DNA from: Amphiduros pacificus
Taxonomy: Eukaryota > Annelida > Polychaeta > Phyllodocida > Hesionidae
Direction of reading: 5' to 3'
Assembly (NCBI GenBank): GCA_949316495.1
Contig: OX439011.1
Coordinates: forward strand, 22,411,995-22,475,994
Length of the DNA: 64,000 bases
The translations under genes were made by a program, and so were the position numbers. The notes beneath the pieces were generated by a model that saw nothing but the letters and a program-made list of their open reading frames with translations, did no database searches and was not told where the DNA came from. Below, in pieces: positions 33,198 to 45,540 of this stretch. Position 1 is the first letter of the stretch. Every line of letters starts with the position of its first letter.

Positions 33198-34460
33198 GAG
33201 TGGATTTATTGTAGAATATGATTTGATATGAAATATATGTCACAAAATACACAGGTGCTCTTTGTTATGTTAACTTGTTAAAATATTATACACTTTTCAC
33301 TATGGAAACCTGCACTATCCATTAATATTTTGGGGGTACACCTTAGTTAAATGTAGTCTTCAATCTTAGGTGTTTTTATTACAAAGTATTTTACAATTAT
33401 TTACACACAAAAATCTAACTTTATACAGAAATTAAATAACTAATGATAATAGTATTATATTGTAGTTAAGCATTCAACATTTATATATTTTTATATATAT
33501 ATATAATCAGGCCTTGACAAAAAGGATTTTTTCATTGGCCAGAGCTAAGGCAATGCTAGACTATCTCACGTCTACTGGTCTGTAATATAAAACAATGAAT
33601 ATACAAGGAATATTCACTGAAATCTGGGCCAGTGCTTAATGTTTAGCCCTGTATAATCCAAATGTTGTTGATTTCTTAATTAACTAAAGAAATTAGCAAT
33701 GATTTAACATTGTACATTTTTTGTGATGAGTGGTGTGATAAAAATAAACTAATAATTGTGTAGACAGATAATCCTGAGGCTTTTTATTTTTACTTTATGT
33801 GTAATAAAGTTTATATTAAGCATAGACAAATCGATACTTTGTGTAATAAATATTATCAGTTGAAGCCAAACATCTATTTGAGATGAAGGAAGATTGTGCA
33901 ATGAACATGCAAATTTGAGTGATGTCAGAAATAGTGAAAACTCAACAAAATAAGTAGTTTCAATGTAAATATAAAGTAATTTGTTTCAAATTATACCGAA
34001 ATGTTTCAATACAAGTGATATCTTGAAAATGATATTTTCACAAAAACTGACAGATCTGCTTCACAAATTATTTTACTTTGTAAAGTGCATTTAAATTCAA
34101 TTAAAGGAGAATGCTCTGCCTTTTTTGTCCATTACATTTGACATTAACATTATTGGAAATTAAAAAAAATAAACTTGTTGTAAATTGTCCATATATTTTT
34201 TTTATAAAAGAGTGTTTTTTATGGCAAAATTGTATGTAATCGATTCATTTCTTGTAATAGATATTGAAGCTTGATATGAATTTTACCTAATTTAATGTAT
34301 AGTATGTTCCAAACTAACTTCACACAAACTTTGACACATTTAAAAGAGGAATAGTGAAGACCAGAGTGCCCTCTAGTGTCAAATAAAATATTTTCACAAA
34401 GGAACAGAACAGAATGAAGGTTTGCCGGACAAGAGTTTCTTGCGATGATTTATGGAGTGA

Positions 34461-34475
34461 CTGCCCTCTGGTGGC
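34461..34475 (-). promoter_or_regulatory. CTCF-like motif
   Basis: The minus strand reads GCCACCAGAGGGCAG, matching the vertebrate CTCF core. It lies about 1.7 kb past the MYLK stop. Sequence match only. Confidence 0.4.
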
Positions 34476-34594
34476 AAATTTCTTTAAAGCTTAGACAATG
34501 CTGTATGATACCAGTTTCATTCACAAGATAATAAACAAAAAGAAAAATGTACATTGTCTTGTGTTATGTTTATATGCTGCATTTCTTATAAACT

Positions 34595-34745
34595 TTCAAT
34601 TTGAATTCTGCATTTCTCATCAATAACCAATCAGAATGCTGTATTTCTCTTCACCACCCAATCATAATGCTGCATTTCTCATCCATATCCAATCAGAATG
34701 CTGCATTTCTTGTCCATAACCAATCAGAATGCTGTATTTGTACAC
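34595..34745. repeat. ~40-bp repeat, four copies
   Basis: CCAATCAGAATGCTGCATTT recurs at about 40-bp spacing with small changes (AATCATAATGC, CTGTATTT). Short array in the MYLK downstream region. Confidence 0.85.
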
Positions 34746-35299
34746 AATATTTGATTGTCCAGAGATGAATCCTTTTAGTCATGAAGCCTGCTGACTTCTT
34801 TCAAGTAAGAGCTTTAGGAGTGGGGAAAATTTGGTCTGTCTCTCAACATTTCTTTAAAATCTTCTCCAAAACTACCAGTTTCATATTTTATATAGAGGTA
34901 GATATAGAGGTGAAAATTTAGATTCCTTCAAATCTCAGTGATGTCACCATTGACCTTAGTGCAGTGACTTTGAGGTCACAAATTTTGTACTGGGCATATC
35001 TCAGCAAACACTTATCAGAGGAAATTAAAACTTGATATACTGAAATCTTATGTCATAGCTATGCTTCGTCATACTTGTTTTAGTCATGTGACCTTTGACC
35101 CTGACACATTGACCTTGAATTTAAAATTTTTGTTCAATGCAACCTTTTAATATTTTAGTTTGGGAGGCCAGCAGGTAGACCATTTCCATAGTCCAAAGTA
35201 GATGTTACAAACGCATAACTTCACATCTCGGTTGTTTCCTCATCTAGACATTGCCTGTTTGTTTGTTTGTTTGTTTGTATGGGATTTTCCATCACTTTC
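34746..35299. other. Unique intergenic stretch
   Basis: Contains diverged GACCTTGA-type motifs and a short (TTTG)n at about 35,257-35,280. No gene is seen. Confidence 0.5.
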
Positions 35300-35578
35300 A
35301 ACATTATTTCAGTCATTTTGTGATGAGACCTACTTGTAGCAGATAAAGTGCTGCTTCACTGAATTGTCATGTCGCTGGTCCTTGACAACCCACCCGGTCA
35401 CAGATTTACAAGGACATTGGGTTAATCCTTTGGCATGGGCCTCAGCTCATGTGGGAAATTGTGTTATGAATTCAATCTCAGCACAGCCGTGGATCAAACT
35501 CAAGACCTTTGGATTACCAGAGAGGAACTGGTGCTAATAAGCTGGGGCTCTAACCAACTGCGCCGCGGCCCATGGCCA
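35300..35578 (-). mobile_element. tRNA-derived SINE
   Basis: On the minus strand the element begins GGGCCGCGGCGCAGTTGG. It has an A box (GCGCAGTTGGTTAGAGCC) and a B box (GAGTTTGATCC) about 40 bases apart, the layout of a tRNA head. About 200 bp of unrelated body sequence follows to about 35,300. No target duplication was identified. Bases 35,575-35,580 mark the 5' end on this strand. Confidence 0.7.
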
Positions 35579-35579
35579 G

Positions 35580-37235
35580 TAGACATTGTGTGATGCCTGC
35601 TATATTCCTAGGGTGATAATAACCTTTTTTGCATATTTTCATGATCTGAACCTTTATATCCATTTTAGAGACAAAGGTGATACCAACATTTGGTGAGATA
35701 TCAGTATCCTGACAATATTAATGGCGTGGCCAGCAGCAGCAGCAGCATGTCCAGCAGTACAGATCAACATCTGCTTTACTGTCATTAATATAAATTTCAT
35801 TTTATTTGAGATTTGAAACTTTGTTAACACATTTCTCCAGCTTGTGTCTACAGCTTTCTGGGAGAGTTATTAGTGTCTACGACAAAACAGTTGTCAGTAT
35901 AGTTCAAGAATTCATAAGGTGAACATACAGATTTAAACGATACTTTTGTTGATATTTTGAATGAATTTATTTTATATGTTATATGCTGCAACTCATAAAT
36001 GTCATAATTCTACAATTAGTTCTCTGCCAAGTATCTGCATATTAATATTAATGGCATTCTGCAAAATAACACTTTGTAGCTATAAAACAAAATCAATACA
36101 CTACTGGGATATACCATATTGGCCATATTTAACATAAAGATACATTTTACATGAAAATGACAAAAACACCCTAGTACTCTCCTGTACGACAATTTCTAAA
36201 CAATTCTTAAAACATACAGTATTATAAAAAGGATAACTCAAAAATGAAATTATTTTATAAATATAAGAATACCATGAAAGGGACATGAAAAAAATGAAAA
36301 AAATAATTAACATCCTCACTGTGTAGAATGACTTGCAGACTATTTAGAATAGCAATAATTGGGTGTAAGGACTCCCTGTGTGTAGAGGTATGGCACAAAG
36401 AGTATCAGGAGAAACAGCGTGGGAAATGTCACCCCCAAAAGGCAGAATAGTACCATCTCAGACGAGTATGATATCGATCTTTGCAGTGTTTTTAATATTC
36501 AGCTCTATGCTATGTTGATTTTTGTATGTGCATGAGTGTACTGTTTAAGTACGTGTATATCGTTTCTGTAACTTTGCCAAAACAACCAGGCAAAACAACT
36601 TGGACTCCTTTCAAACTGTCAAATTGATTTTGGATGATAAAAAAGATGTTAGGGGCAGACCATTATTCATTTAGAGGAGGGTTGGAGGAAACTTGTCCAA
36701 AAAAATATCGGTGAATAAAAGATATTGAGAATGCTCACCTTCAGAAAAAAATAAATTGAGAAAAAAAATGTTTGAAGGGTCATATTTTTGAGTTTCAACC
36801 ACCTTGTAGATGTCATTTTAGAGGGGAAAAGGAAACTCAAAAAATGTTTGCCTTGCTTTGCTTGGCACTACAATATGTACAATCTACCCAAAATGTTTCA
36901 GAAGCTTATTTTGATTCGTAGTAAAAAGGCGAGGATCCTAAGATGATCTGCAACAACGATCGCAGTCCCTACCAAGACCAACAACGGTTTCGATCACTTT
37001 GATCTCTTCAGTTGGATGGGACTGACTGCGTTATCCTATGATTTGTTTATATATGGAGCCTGAGGAGGTGCTGGCACCTCTGGAGGTGCTGCACCTCCTC
37101 TCATGGCGCCTCTGGAGCGGAGGTGTTTGTGGGTCACTTTACCTCATTGTGGAGGTGCTGTGAGGGACCCCTCTCGAAGGGAGTTGCGTACAATGTTATA
37201 TGAGCGATATAATATCTTTAAAACCACGTTTTGGT
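35580..37235. other. Intergenic stretch
   Basis: AT-rich until about 37,040, then a GC-richer segment with GAGGTGCTG repeats (37,065-37,160) that adjoins the 3' side of the Penelope-like fragment and may belong to it. No gene is supported; ORF 36,101-36,319 is low-complexity. Confidence 0.45.
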
Positions 37236-37731
37236 CGATTACACTGACGTTTTTTGGGTTGTGTTTCGGTTTTTTGCACCAAAATGAATCATTTTGATTT
37301 GTTAAATAATTCCTTTTAAATTTACGGCCCCTCTCCCTTGAAGCTGCCAGACTAGTTCGTTTATTTTACGCTGCGTACAGCCCCGGCGCGGGGTAGGAAT
37401 GTCCATTTTTTTAACGAATTTCTGTTCCCGTGTCTTTCTTTTGTGAGCTACGGGGTTCTTTTCAGTAATATTAAACATAGGAAATATACCTTAATTTTGT
37501 TGGGTTCTTAGCCGGTTTTCTGGCCATTTCTTATTTGCGTATCTGTATTGTACCTTTGTTGTATAATTAAATACTTTCCCGTCTATTTTGGCGGGATGGA
37601 GCAAGAACAAGAAACATTTCTTTGTTATGAAACTTTTATTTTCGTTTCTGTGACTTTGATTCTCGTTTCTTATTTTTACATATAATGCATAGTTTGTGAT
37701 GTTGAGATAGTTTTTGGTGGTTTGCAGCTCT

Positions 37732-37995
37732 TTAGACGGATTGGTTGTCTACTGGGATCTGGAGGAGTTGGTCCAGAATCGTTGTGTAGTCTGCGGGGGG
37801 GTTTTTTGTATCCCATTCAAGGTCCTCCAAGAGATCCACAAAATTTATGTGGTATTGGGGGGCTGTGGGAATTTGCTCTTGGGGAGATGGTCTTTCTCTC
37901 GAGGGTGGAGGTGTGTGGTCCTCTATCCTCTCAAGATACCCTGTCCCCTTGTCTTCAATTGGTATATCTGAAAGATGAAGTGAGTGTTTAGTCAT
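37732..37995 (-). CDS. Small acidic Pro-rich ORF behind the zinc-finger ORF
   Basis: 87 residues on the minus strand with IEDKGTGYLERIEDHTPPPS and NFVDLLEDLEWDTKNPPADY. I do not recognise the family. The composition looks coding, and it sits 48 bases behind the C2H2 ORF in the same orientation, so it may be a continuation after an intron. No counterpart is obvious in the other copy of the element. Confidence 0.45.
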   Translation of the reverse strand: MTKHSLHLSDIPIEDKGTGYLERIEDHTPPPSRERPSPQEQIPTAPQYHINFVDLLEDLEWDTKNPPADYTTILDQLLQIPVDNQSV

Positions 37996-38042
37996 ATTTT
38001 TAGAACGTTGGTAACCTTTTTATGGATGTTACTAACCTTTCG

Positions 38043-38396
38043 TTACAAGGTTCTGTCCTTGTTTTTGTTTCTAGTGAATTTGTAAACGTAAGGGGGGTTC
38101 TTACTATCTCTGTTTATGTAGTCTGTGGTATCTGAGGTGGAGGCCTGTCTAGACTCACTATAGCGGTGGCCTATGGTGGCCTCAGCAAGTTGTAACAACG
38201 TGATGTCGTTTTCCGACATCAGAGAACATAGTTGGTCTCTTTTTTGATGTCTGGAAAACGTTGTCAGACACGTGTGACATTCGTATCTCACTGGTTGGAG
38301 AGAATGTGCGGATTTTGCGTGGCATAGCATTGCTCTGCGTGTAGAGTAAGCTCTGCCGCACGTAACGCACAGATTGTGCGTGAACTGTTCCGCCAT
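38043..38396 (-). CDS. Two-finger C2H2/C2HC ORF in the Penelope-like element
   Basis: 117 residues starting MAEQFTHNLCVTCG. Finger 1 is C-x2-C-x12-H-x4-H (CVTCGRAYSTRRAML then H..H). Finger 2 has CHTC and ends in a Cys (RDQLC). It is similar in sequence to the ORF at 52,892-53,218, which holds the same place behind the other GIY-YIG copy. Its function is unknown; nucleic-acid binding is the family expectation. A further 87-residue minus-strand ORF with an acidic, Pro-rich sequence follows at 37,732-37,995. Confidence 0.7.
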   Translation of the reverse strand: MAEQFTHNLCVTCGRAYSTRRAMLCHAKSAHSLQPVRYECHTCLTTFSRHQKRDQLCSLMSENDITLLQLAEATIGHRYSESRQASTSDTTDYINRDSKNPPYVYKFTRNKNKDRTL

Positions 38397-38725
38397 TATG
38401 TGTTGAATGGTTGTTATGGACCCATTGTGTATTGTTACGGTTGCTGGGGCGACGGCGGTATTCTGGCTTTGCGCCGTCGCTCGGGATATGTCTATTTTAG
38501 GCTCCCGATGTTGTCTCGGCGTGAGAAAAATCGAATGCGGTCAGCTTTTTAAGGGATTGATTGCTTGATTTGCCTTAGCGCTGAGTGAGAATACTCCTAC
38601 GCGCCCGAAATAGTTTATTGTAGTAATTTTCTGTTATTTTCAGAAAACGACAATTTTCTCCGGGTTTTCGGTAGTTTAGAACCTATTATAATTAATGGTA
38701 TGGTTCAGTGTTTGAACGTGTTCTA

Positions 38726-39064
38726 TTAGCCGTTTAGGGGATAGATTTCACCTATAATGTGACCTGGTAGGTTGAAGTGGTGGCCTGTTGCTTGGTCACA
38801 TTCTTTTCTCTGTATGTAGCCTAAATGTTCATTGATTCGTTCTTTGAAAGTTCTGTAAGTTTCTCCTACATATTGCTTCTTGCATTGTTTGCACGTGATT
38901 AGGTAGACTAGATTTCTTGTATTACAGGTGTATTTGTCTGGAGCTTTGTATTCCCGTCCAGTATTGGAGCTACGCACCGTTTTGTGCGTTCTACATGATA
39001 GGCAGAATTGGCACCTCCATGGTCTTCTGCAAGGTGGTGCAGTTGGTTTAGGTGTTTTGGTTGT
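38726..39064 (-). pseudogene. GIY-YIG endonuclease fragment of the Penelope-like element
   Basis: About 110 residues with CRRPWRCQFC (a Cys-rich linker typical of these proteins), VYLITCKQCKKQYVGET and RTFKERINEHLGYI, the first half of the GIY-YIG fold that nicks target DNA for reverse transcription. It ends after the conserved GHHFNLPGH, short of the usual length. It is a 5'-truncated remnant without the RT. Confidence 0.88.
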
Positions 39065-39184
39065 ATATATAAAGAATCTGTATATATAAAGAATCTGAAT
39101 GATAGATAGTACCATAGAAGTGTAATAAACGACAGGCGTAATTTTGGCGTCTTATACTTACATCAATTACTATCAGCCACATAT

Positions 39185-40130
39185 GTTTTAGAGATGTGAA
39201 GATTGTGTATTATAGAACTAAAGGATGTGTATTATAGACCTAAAGGATGTGTTTAACATATCTGAAGGATGTGTATTACATACCTGAAGGATGTGTATAA
39301 CATATCTGAAGGATGTTTTTTACATACCTGAAGGATGTGTATTGCACATATGAAGGATGTGTATTGCACACATGAAGGATGTGTATAACATACCTGAAGG
39401 ATGTGTATAACATATCTGAAGGATGTGTTTTACATTGCTGAAGGATGTGTATTGCACACCTGAAGGATGTGTATAACATACCTGAAGGATGTGTATAACA
39501 TACCTGAAGGATGTGTATTACATTCCTGAAGGATGTGTATTGCACACCTGAAGGATGTGTATAACATACCTGAAGGATGTGTATAACATACCTGAAGGAT
39601 GTGTATTACATAACTGAAGGATGTGTATTGCACACCTGAAGGATGTGTTTAACATAACTGAAGGATGTGTATTACATACCTGAAGGATGTGTATTACATA
39701 CCTGAAGGATGTGTTTAACATACCTGAAGGATGTGTATAACACACCTGAGGGATGTGTATAACATACCTAAAGGATGTGTATTGCACACCCGAAGGATGT
39801 GTATTGCACACCTGAAGGATGTGTATTACATAACTGAAGGATGTGTATAACATACCTGAAGGATGTGTATTGCACACCTGAAGGATGTGTATAACATACC
39901 TGAAGGATGTGTATTGCACACCTGAAGGATGTGTTTAACATACCTGAAGGATGTGTATAACATACCTGAAGGATGTGTATAACATACCTGAGGGATGTGT
40001 ATTACATACCTGAAGGATGTGTATTACATACCTGAAGGATGTGTATTGCACACCCGAAGGATGTGTATTGCACACCTGAAGGATGTGTATTGCACACCTG
40101 AAGGATGTGTTTTACATACCTGAAAGATGT
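39185..40130. repeat. 22-bp minisatellite, about 42 copies
   Basis: The core CTGAAGGATGTGTATTACAT repeats every 22 bp with variants (TATAACATAC, TATTGCACAC, TTTAACATAC). It starts about 120 bp beyond the truncated end of the Penelope-like copy. Minus-strand ORFs of CNTHPSGM-type repeats are artefacts. Confidence 0.97.
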
Positions 40131-42690
40131 GTATCACTAAATTTGGCAGAAGATAGCTGAATTTGTTCACAGCTGAATGTATATGTACATGTATGGTGTG
40201 ATTGTAAAATATTTTTGTACAGATCAGCATCTTGTACATATACCATATGTGGTTCCAAATACCAACAATTTTTGTTTTTATAATTTTGTCTTGGATTAGC
40301 TGTATAGAGATAGGATTGTCTTTTTCATTTTCTGAAGCTAAACCCCAAATTATGAAATTAAAAAGCACTTTGTAATACTCTGCTCACTTAAGCATGTGGT
40401 GCCCCCTATAACGAGTGTTAATAGGTAGTTTGCAGAATGTCTGACCATGATTGTACTGAATTGTAACATCCAGTTCATGCTAATACTTAAATTGTCAAAC
40501 AGATGGCACTTCTTTCTAACATCACGCCCACTTATAAAAAAAAATCTTGTCACCTTTCCTGTCTGGTCACGTTCATACTTTTTTATATATGTATGTATAC
40601 ATATAGTTAATACAATTATTTTCAAACAGTGATTCATCTGTCTATAACCTCCTGGGTGCCAGTAAGTTTTGTTCTACATGTATTAGCCATGAGTGTGGTC
40701 ACATTAGATACAGTCACCGTGAGCATCAACCACATATCGCCTAGGCACCACACATTTTTCCAGACCTAGGGAGGTCTACAGGCAGCTGGGGTTGACAGTC
40801 GATTCTGTCCAAAAAATCCCTTGCTTAAGCACCTTTTGTGAAATTTTGGGAAACATGTTCGAAACTGTAAAAAATATGACTGGGGTATAATACCTGACAT
40901 ATGCATGGGCAATTCTAAGACGTACAGGTCATCGGGGACTTTAAGCTACAACATAAAAGCTGTAGGCGTTTACACGATGTCTTATCATGAATTTTCTGAG
41001 TCTTTTGCACCATGTCCTTAATATTTTGAGACTGTAAGGCCAGCACAATGCAATTCACCTTTGTGCTTATTATAGATGCCTGTAGGGTCAGCACAATACA
41101 AAACACGTTTTTGAAGACTAAGACTTAAAATGGACGCCAAGCTTTAAAGGTTATGCTAATGTCCAGGCCTGAGTGAAAAGTGAAAATATTAACAGAAAGA
41201 TATGACGGACATGAGGTATAATGACGACAGAAAGTAGCTGAATAAGATTAAGATTGGCAGCTATGTTCAGGTTTTAGATAAGAGGAGGGAATATATAGCT
41301 ATCAAATAAAATGCACATGCACTTGGTCCAGCGGTCCACTTCGTATCATGGTCATTTTGGTCATCATAAGGATGACACACACAACTCATTCCATTACATC
41401 ATCATGTTCTTAGCCTTGTGTTATCCTAACTGTAAGCCAGGAACTATCCCTATCTGCACTATCCCTAAGAATGGATTTGTCAGGTAAATTAGACACCTTG
41501 ACAAGTTCAAACAGTTACATAGTGTAACAAAGAATCACACCTATCAAACAGCAATTGTGTTGTCTCTGATTGGACAGCTTGTGTACCTAGTGCAGGTCAG
41601 CTGGTGGCTTTCTTCCTCTGACTAAAGTACCAATGCAAACAAATATGATTTTTTTTACTATAAACTCAGACAGTATTTAGTGTTTATAATACATGAGTAT
41701 GTAGACAGGGAAATAGAATTATGTATCACTGACCATGTTGATTGATGCATGAGTATAAACATGAAGTGTCTATTGTCTCTCAGGTGACAGCCCACATATT
41801 AGCCAACCAATACATGTTTAACCAAATAAATTGTTTGTGTCCATTTCCACTTGACATAAACCACTTTAAGAAATAAAATTTTCTGGCAAATAACTGAAAT
41901 AGTAACAACTTGCATGAACCTGAACATTTGTCCCTCCGGAGGGACAGGTTTTCTTCATATACGGAGGGACAGGTTTTCTTCATATAAAATCAACCAAAAA
42001 TTAAATGAGTTTCATAAAGCATACAGAAGGTTATGAAACTTCACTATAAGCACCTTACTTCTAGAAAGTTTCACATTCCTTGTGATATGCATTATAGTAT
42101 GAGATAAAAATTTCAATATTTTTTGTATCTGAGGGACATGTAACGGAGGGACAAATTCATATTTTAAAGTTTTTCCCCAAAAACATCTTTAGACTTGTGT
42201 GCCAAGAATTTGACTTTAAATCATGATAACATAGCATCTCAACTTTATAAAAGTCCCATTTCCACTACTTTGCATGTGATTTCTAATAAAATACACCATA
42301 TTTTCTAAATTGATAGAAAAAAAACGACGACAGACAGCAAAATGAACCAACAATATAGGGTCTTAAACAAATTGTGATTATTTCGCAACCAATAAGGGTA
42401 GAGAAAAAAATAAAACAGTTTCAGAAACTACAGTTTTGAGTTAATAAGGTACAATTTAAAAGAAGCACATATTTTGAGTTTCACTTTTTCATGTTAATGT
42501 TCACTTCCCCTTGGCTGAGCCCAAATATTAAAACAAGGTTGACCAAATTTTACCTCATTTGGCCCAGTGTGATTATATAAATGTGAGTTTTTACCTGGAA
42601 TTTTGTTTATCTTACTTGAGAGTTTACCTGAAATCATACCTTTGAATTTTGTTTTATAAGAATTTCCTTAAAATGGCTTATAGCCCATGC
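40131..42690. other. Intergenic stretch without supported genes
   Basis: AT-rich. Contains a 16-bp palindrome GTCCCTCCGGAGGGAC (41,930-41,945) with ACGGAGGGACAGGTTTTC duplicated next to it, and GGAGGGAC again near 42,145. Short ORFs do not resemble proteins. Confidence 0.5.
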
Positions 42691-42724
42691 CCCCAAGAAC
42701 ACATCATTTTTCAGTTTTCCTCTT

Positions 42725-44113
42725 TTTACCAGAATAAGCATGAATGAACTTGCAGTTGGTGCCAAAATGGCACTCACCATACATAGAGTAGTTATGACAG
42801 ATATTCTTGTTATCTATGGGTCTTTCAATATCGAAGTAATCGTATATATCCAGGCCCTGTAGTGCAGTATCAATACCGGCAAGTGCATTTGATTTTGACA
42901 GAGATGAACCACTAATGAGTAGGCCTTGTGCCTCATGTGATATTGATGTACTTTCAGAAATGTTTCACTGAATATTGTTGATTTTAGCCAGACTCATTTG
43001 CTTAATTGCCTTGATGGTATTTCCTGTCTTCCCTATTACCAGGCCCATTTTGTCCCCTGGGAGTTCCCTGAGCATACATATGGGTGTTTTAACGAGCATT
43101 CTAAAACATTTTTTACAATATTTTGGTCACTTTTGTACCCCTTGATCTACACATTCTCAGCAGCTTTGTCAGAGTAGTGGAAGGGACAGTTACCTTAGGA
43201 AAATCATGGAGGTTGACAGTTACATCAATTACAATTTTAGTCACTATTTGCTTGAAAAAATGCTGAGCTCCCTGATCAGATAATGTGAAGGAGTCATCTA
43301 GCATATAATTAGCTCTGCGACAGTTATCAAATAGTATTGATAAAAGTGGTATTCTTGTGCTTGCCTAGCATGTAGATTTCTTATTTTAGCATTCAAAATG
43401 GCCTGATCTCGGTTAAAGGTGTCAAAAGGTAGCAATGTACAAATTAACAATTTTGCATGAGTAAAATCAAAATGTTGTAGTTTTCTAATGATATTTTGAA
43501 CACAAGTACCACTTCCATCAATTGTGGTATTCCTATCTGGGTTACAAATGGCATCTGCCCCTAGCATGCAGATGATTGCATAAAAATCCCTGAGACTCTG
43601 AAGCAATTTTCATCATTCATACCTGTTTTGAAGAGAGTGATTTTGACTTAACAGATGGCACCACATCATCTTACTTCTTACTGTTACATTCATCAGATAG
43701 AATAAGAACTTTAGGTTTAACATTGATTTTATCTTGATCCCTGTTTAACTCCGGTACAACCGGTTTGCTCATCCTAGCTAGATCTATATTTGTTTTTCTC
43801 TCAAAATTCAACTTTTCATGAAGTAACAGAACTTATCAGTGATGATACCCTTTAGTTCAAGATTTTTGTCTTTAGCAAAGTCCAAATTTTTAACACATTC
43901 CTGTTCACATCTTTCCTTTATAATAGTCAATTCAGCAATAGCCTCTTTTTGAGCATTAATGTTCACCTTTAGTTCTTCAATTTCATGTTTCAGTTTGTCA
44001 TTGACCTTCATGTTCTTTCTGGCCGCAGTAGCTTTCTGTCTGCCTGTTAGTGGTGCGTCATCATCATTAAAAGTTGCGTCATCATCCATCGGCTCAGTGC
44101 CGCCAGTGGCCAC
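42725..44113 (-). pseudogene. Decayed coding region: coiled coil, SGNH-like segment, KH motif, CCCH finger
   Basis: Minus-strand pieces in different frames keep the same order. (1) 44,113-43,808: MATGGTEPMDDDATFN, then a Lys/Glu-rich coiled coil. (2) About 43,780-43,680: KPKVLILSDECNSK, like SGNH block I. (3) 43,606-43,298: IICMLGADAICNPDRNTTID and LLICTLLPFD, like the GxND block and following strand. (4) 43,304-43,113: DDSFTLSDQG, like the last SGNH block. (5) About 43,060-42,990: GDKMGLVIGKTGNTIKAI, a KH GxxG loop. (6) About 42,800-42,750: a C-x8-C-x5-C-x3-H finger (ECHFGTNCKFIH), ending KKRKTEK. The catalytic Ser/His look absent. It is broken in several places. It could be ORF1 of an unidentified retroelement or a decayed host gene. 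Confidence 0.6.
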
Positions 44114-44880
44114 GATTCTGGGAGATATGGGTTAACTATAAAGTATATATTCAAGAAAATTGTGATAGAAATGTATTTCTCTATACACCAGTAGTACCAA
44201 CAATGTACACCAAAGTACTAATAATTGCTTTAAGTACCAATAATATATTATTCCAATAGTATTTACCAAAAGTAGTAGAATATGTTGCAATTAATTCGCA
44301 GCTCATAATGAATAGTCTCTACCAATATTTCTCGCACGAGATAATATGTATGTATTGACTATGTGAATATTTTCTAGAAATAATATTCCTAAGAAATTCC
44401 AGAGATTTGATATCCTCTTGTAAAATACAAATTTAACAGCAGATGCATTAATAAACGCCCACAGTATATCACCACTGCAATGAAACCAAAAGTTCACAAT
44501 TTGCCAAGTTGCCAATTGGCAAATTTACTCCTCCAAATAAATAGAAAAATTATTTACCTTAAAAAACAATGTAGAGTGTATCCAATCCCAGCTAGGATTT
44601 TGCTGATATAGTTGTTTACAATAAAATATTAGTATATACAAATGTTCAAAATCAGTTAAAAGCACTAAGCATAGGTTTTTTTTTTCATAATTTTTCAGCT
44701 GGAACAGACGAGGACTTCTGGGTGCGACCATAGAGAAAGTATCTTTTATTTCTCTATGGTGCGACTGACTCTGTCCAGCACTTGCTTGCCTATATACCCC
44801 AGAGTTGACACTTAACTCTGAGATATTCAGCTCAGGTAGACTTGTCCAGAGAAAATTAAAATATAACACTGTCTTGCACC
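44114..44880. other. Intergenic stretch
   Basis: AT-rich, no gene. An inverted pair GTATCTTTTATTTCTCTATG / CATAGAGAAAG lies near 44,730-44,760. Confidence 0.4.
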
Positions 44881-45540
44881 CAGTAGGAATCAGGGCCCAG
44901 TAGGAATTCCTACATTGTGCAACTGCCCAAAGTAGGAATTCCTACTTTGTGCAAATAAGTAGGAATTTTAAGATATATCAATAACTGATATGACTGGATG
45001 TGGCTAATATAATTACAATGTTTATTAGTTTTTTATTAAATTTTGTATTTAGAAAAACAGACACTTCCTCTGGCTTATTTGGACATTGTTGGCATTAAAG
45101 AATATGGTTACAAATTTTGATTGAATAGTACATTATAATAGAGATATGACATTTTTGGAAATAGAAATGTTGATTGTCATTTTACTTTGACAAAAAATGT
45201 ACAAACATTTTTTTTTTAATATTTGTACAGTAATTGTAGATCTACATTTACAAGCCCACACCCAGATATCTACCTATTTGCCAATGTGAAATGTACATAT
45301 CACTGATAAAATCATATTTTGTATGCACACAACTAATATCAGTGCATGCTCATATCATCATTATTATTATAACAGTCCTATGTTCATATTGCCTAAACCT
45401 CCTCATTCTTGTTCCTGACATTTGGATTCTTGACTCTGATATTCCTACTTATTTGCACAATGTAGGAATTCCTACTTTGTCCTGCACAATGTAGGAATTA
45501 TTCCTACATTGTGCAAGATTCCTACTTTGTGCATGACAAA
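44881..45540. mobile_element. MITE-like element with ~90-bp inverted ends
   Basis: Both ends are built from GTAGGAATTCCTAC palindromes separated by TTGTGCA. The left end (about 44,881-44,970) and the reverse complement of the right end (about 45,440-45,540) agree over most of about 90 bp, including GCAAATAAGTAGGAAT. The 470 bp between has no ORF of note. Exact outer limits and target duplication are unclear. Confidence 0.65.

Larger units (their letters stand above)
32737..34585 (+). other. Probable MYLK 3' UTR and downstream AT-rich DNA
   Basis: AT-rich sequence after the stop codon without coding signature. Several AATAAA hexamers occur (33,192; about 33,744; about 33,803; about 33,846), so the 3' end of the mRNA cannot be chosen from sequence alone. 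A CTCF-like site lies at 34,461-34,475 (minus). Confidence 0.6.
37240..39066 (-). mobile_element. Penelope-like element, 5'-truncated copy
   Basis: Reading on the minus strand: the end of the RT-endonuclease protein with APPCRRPWRCQFCLSC and a GIY-YIG nuclease start (LVYLITCKQCKKQYVGET), then about 330 bases of spacer, a C2H2 ORF, a second small ORF, and a tail containing CCCCGCGCCGGGGCTG. The same order occurs in the + strand copy at 51.3-53.7 kb, with clear nucleotide similarity in spacer and tail. The copy starts in the linker before the nuclease (about 39,066), has lost part of the nuclease end, and reaches about 37,240. It is one of two copies in the window. Confidence 0.85.
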
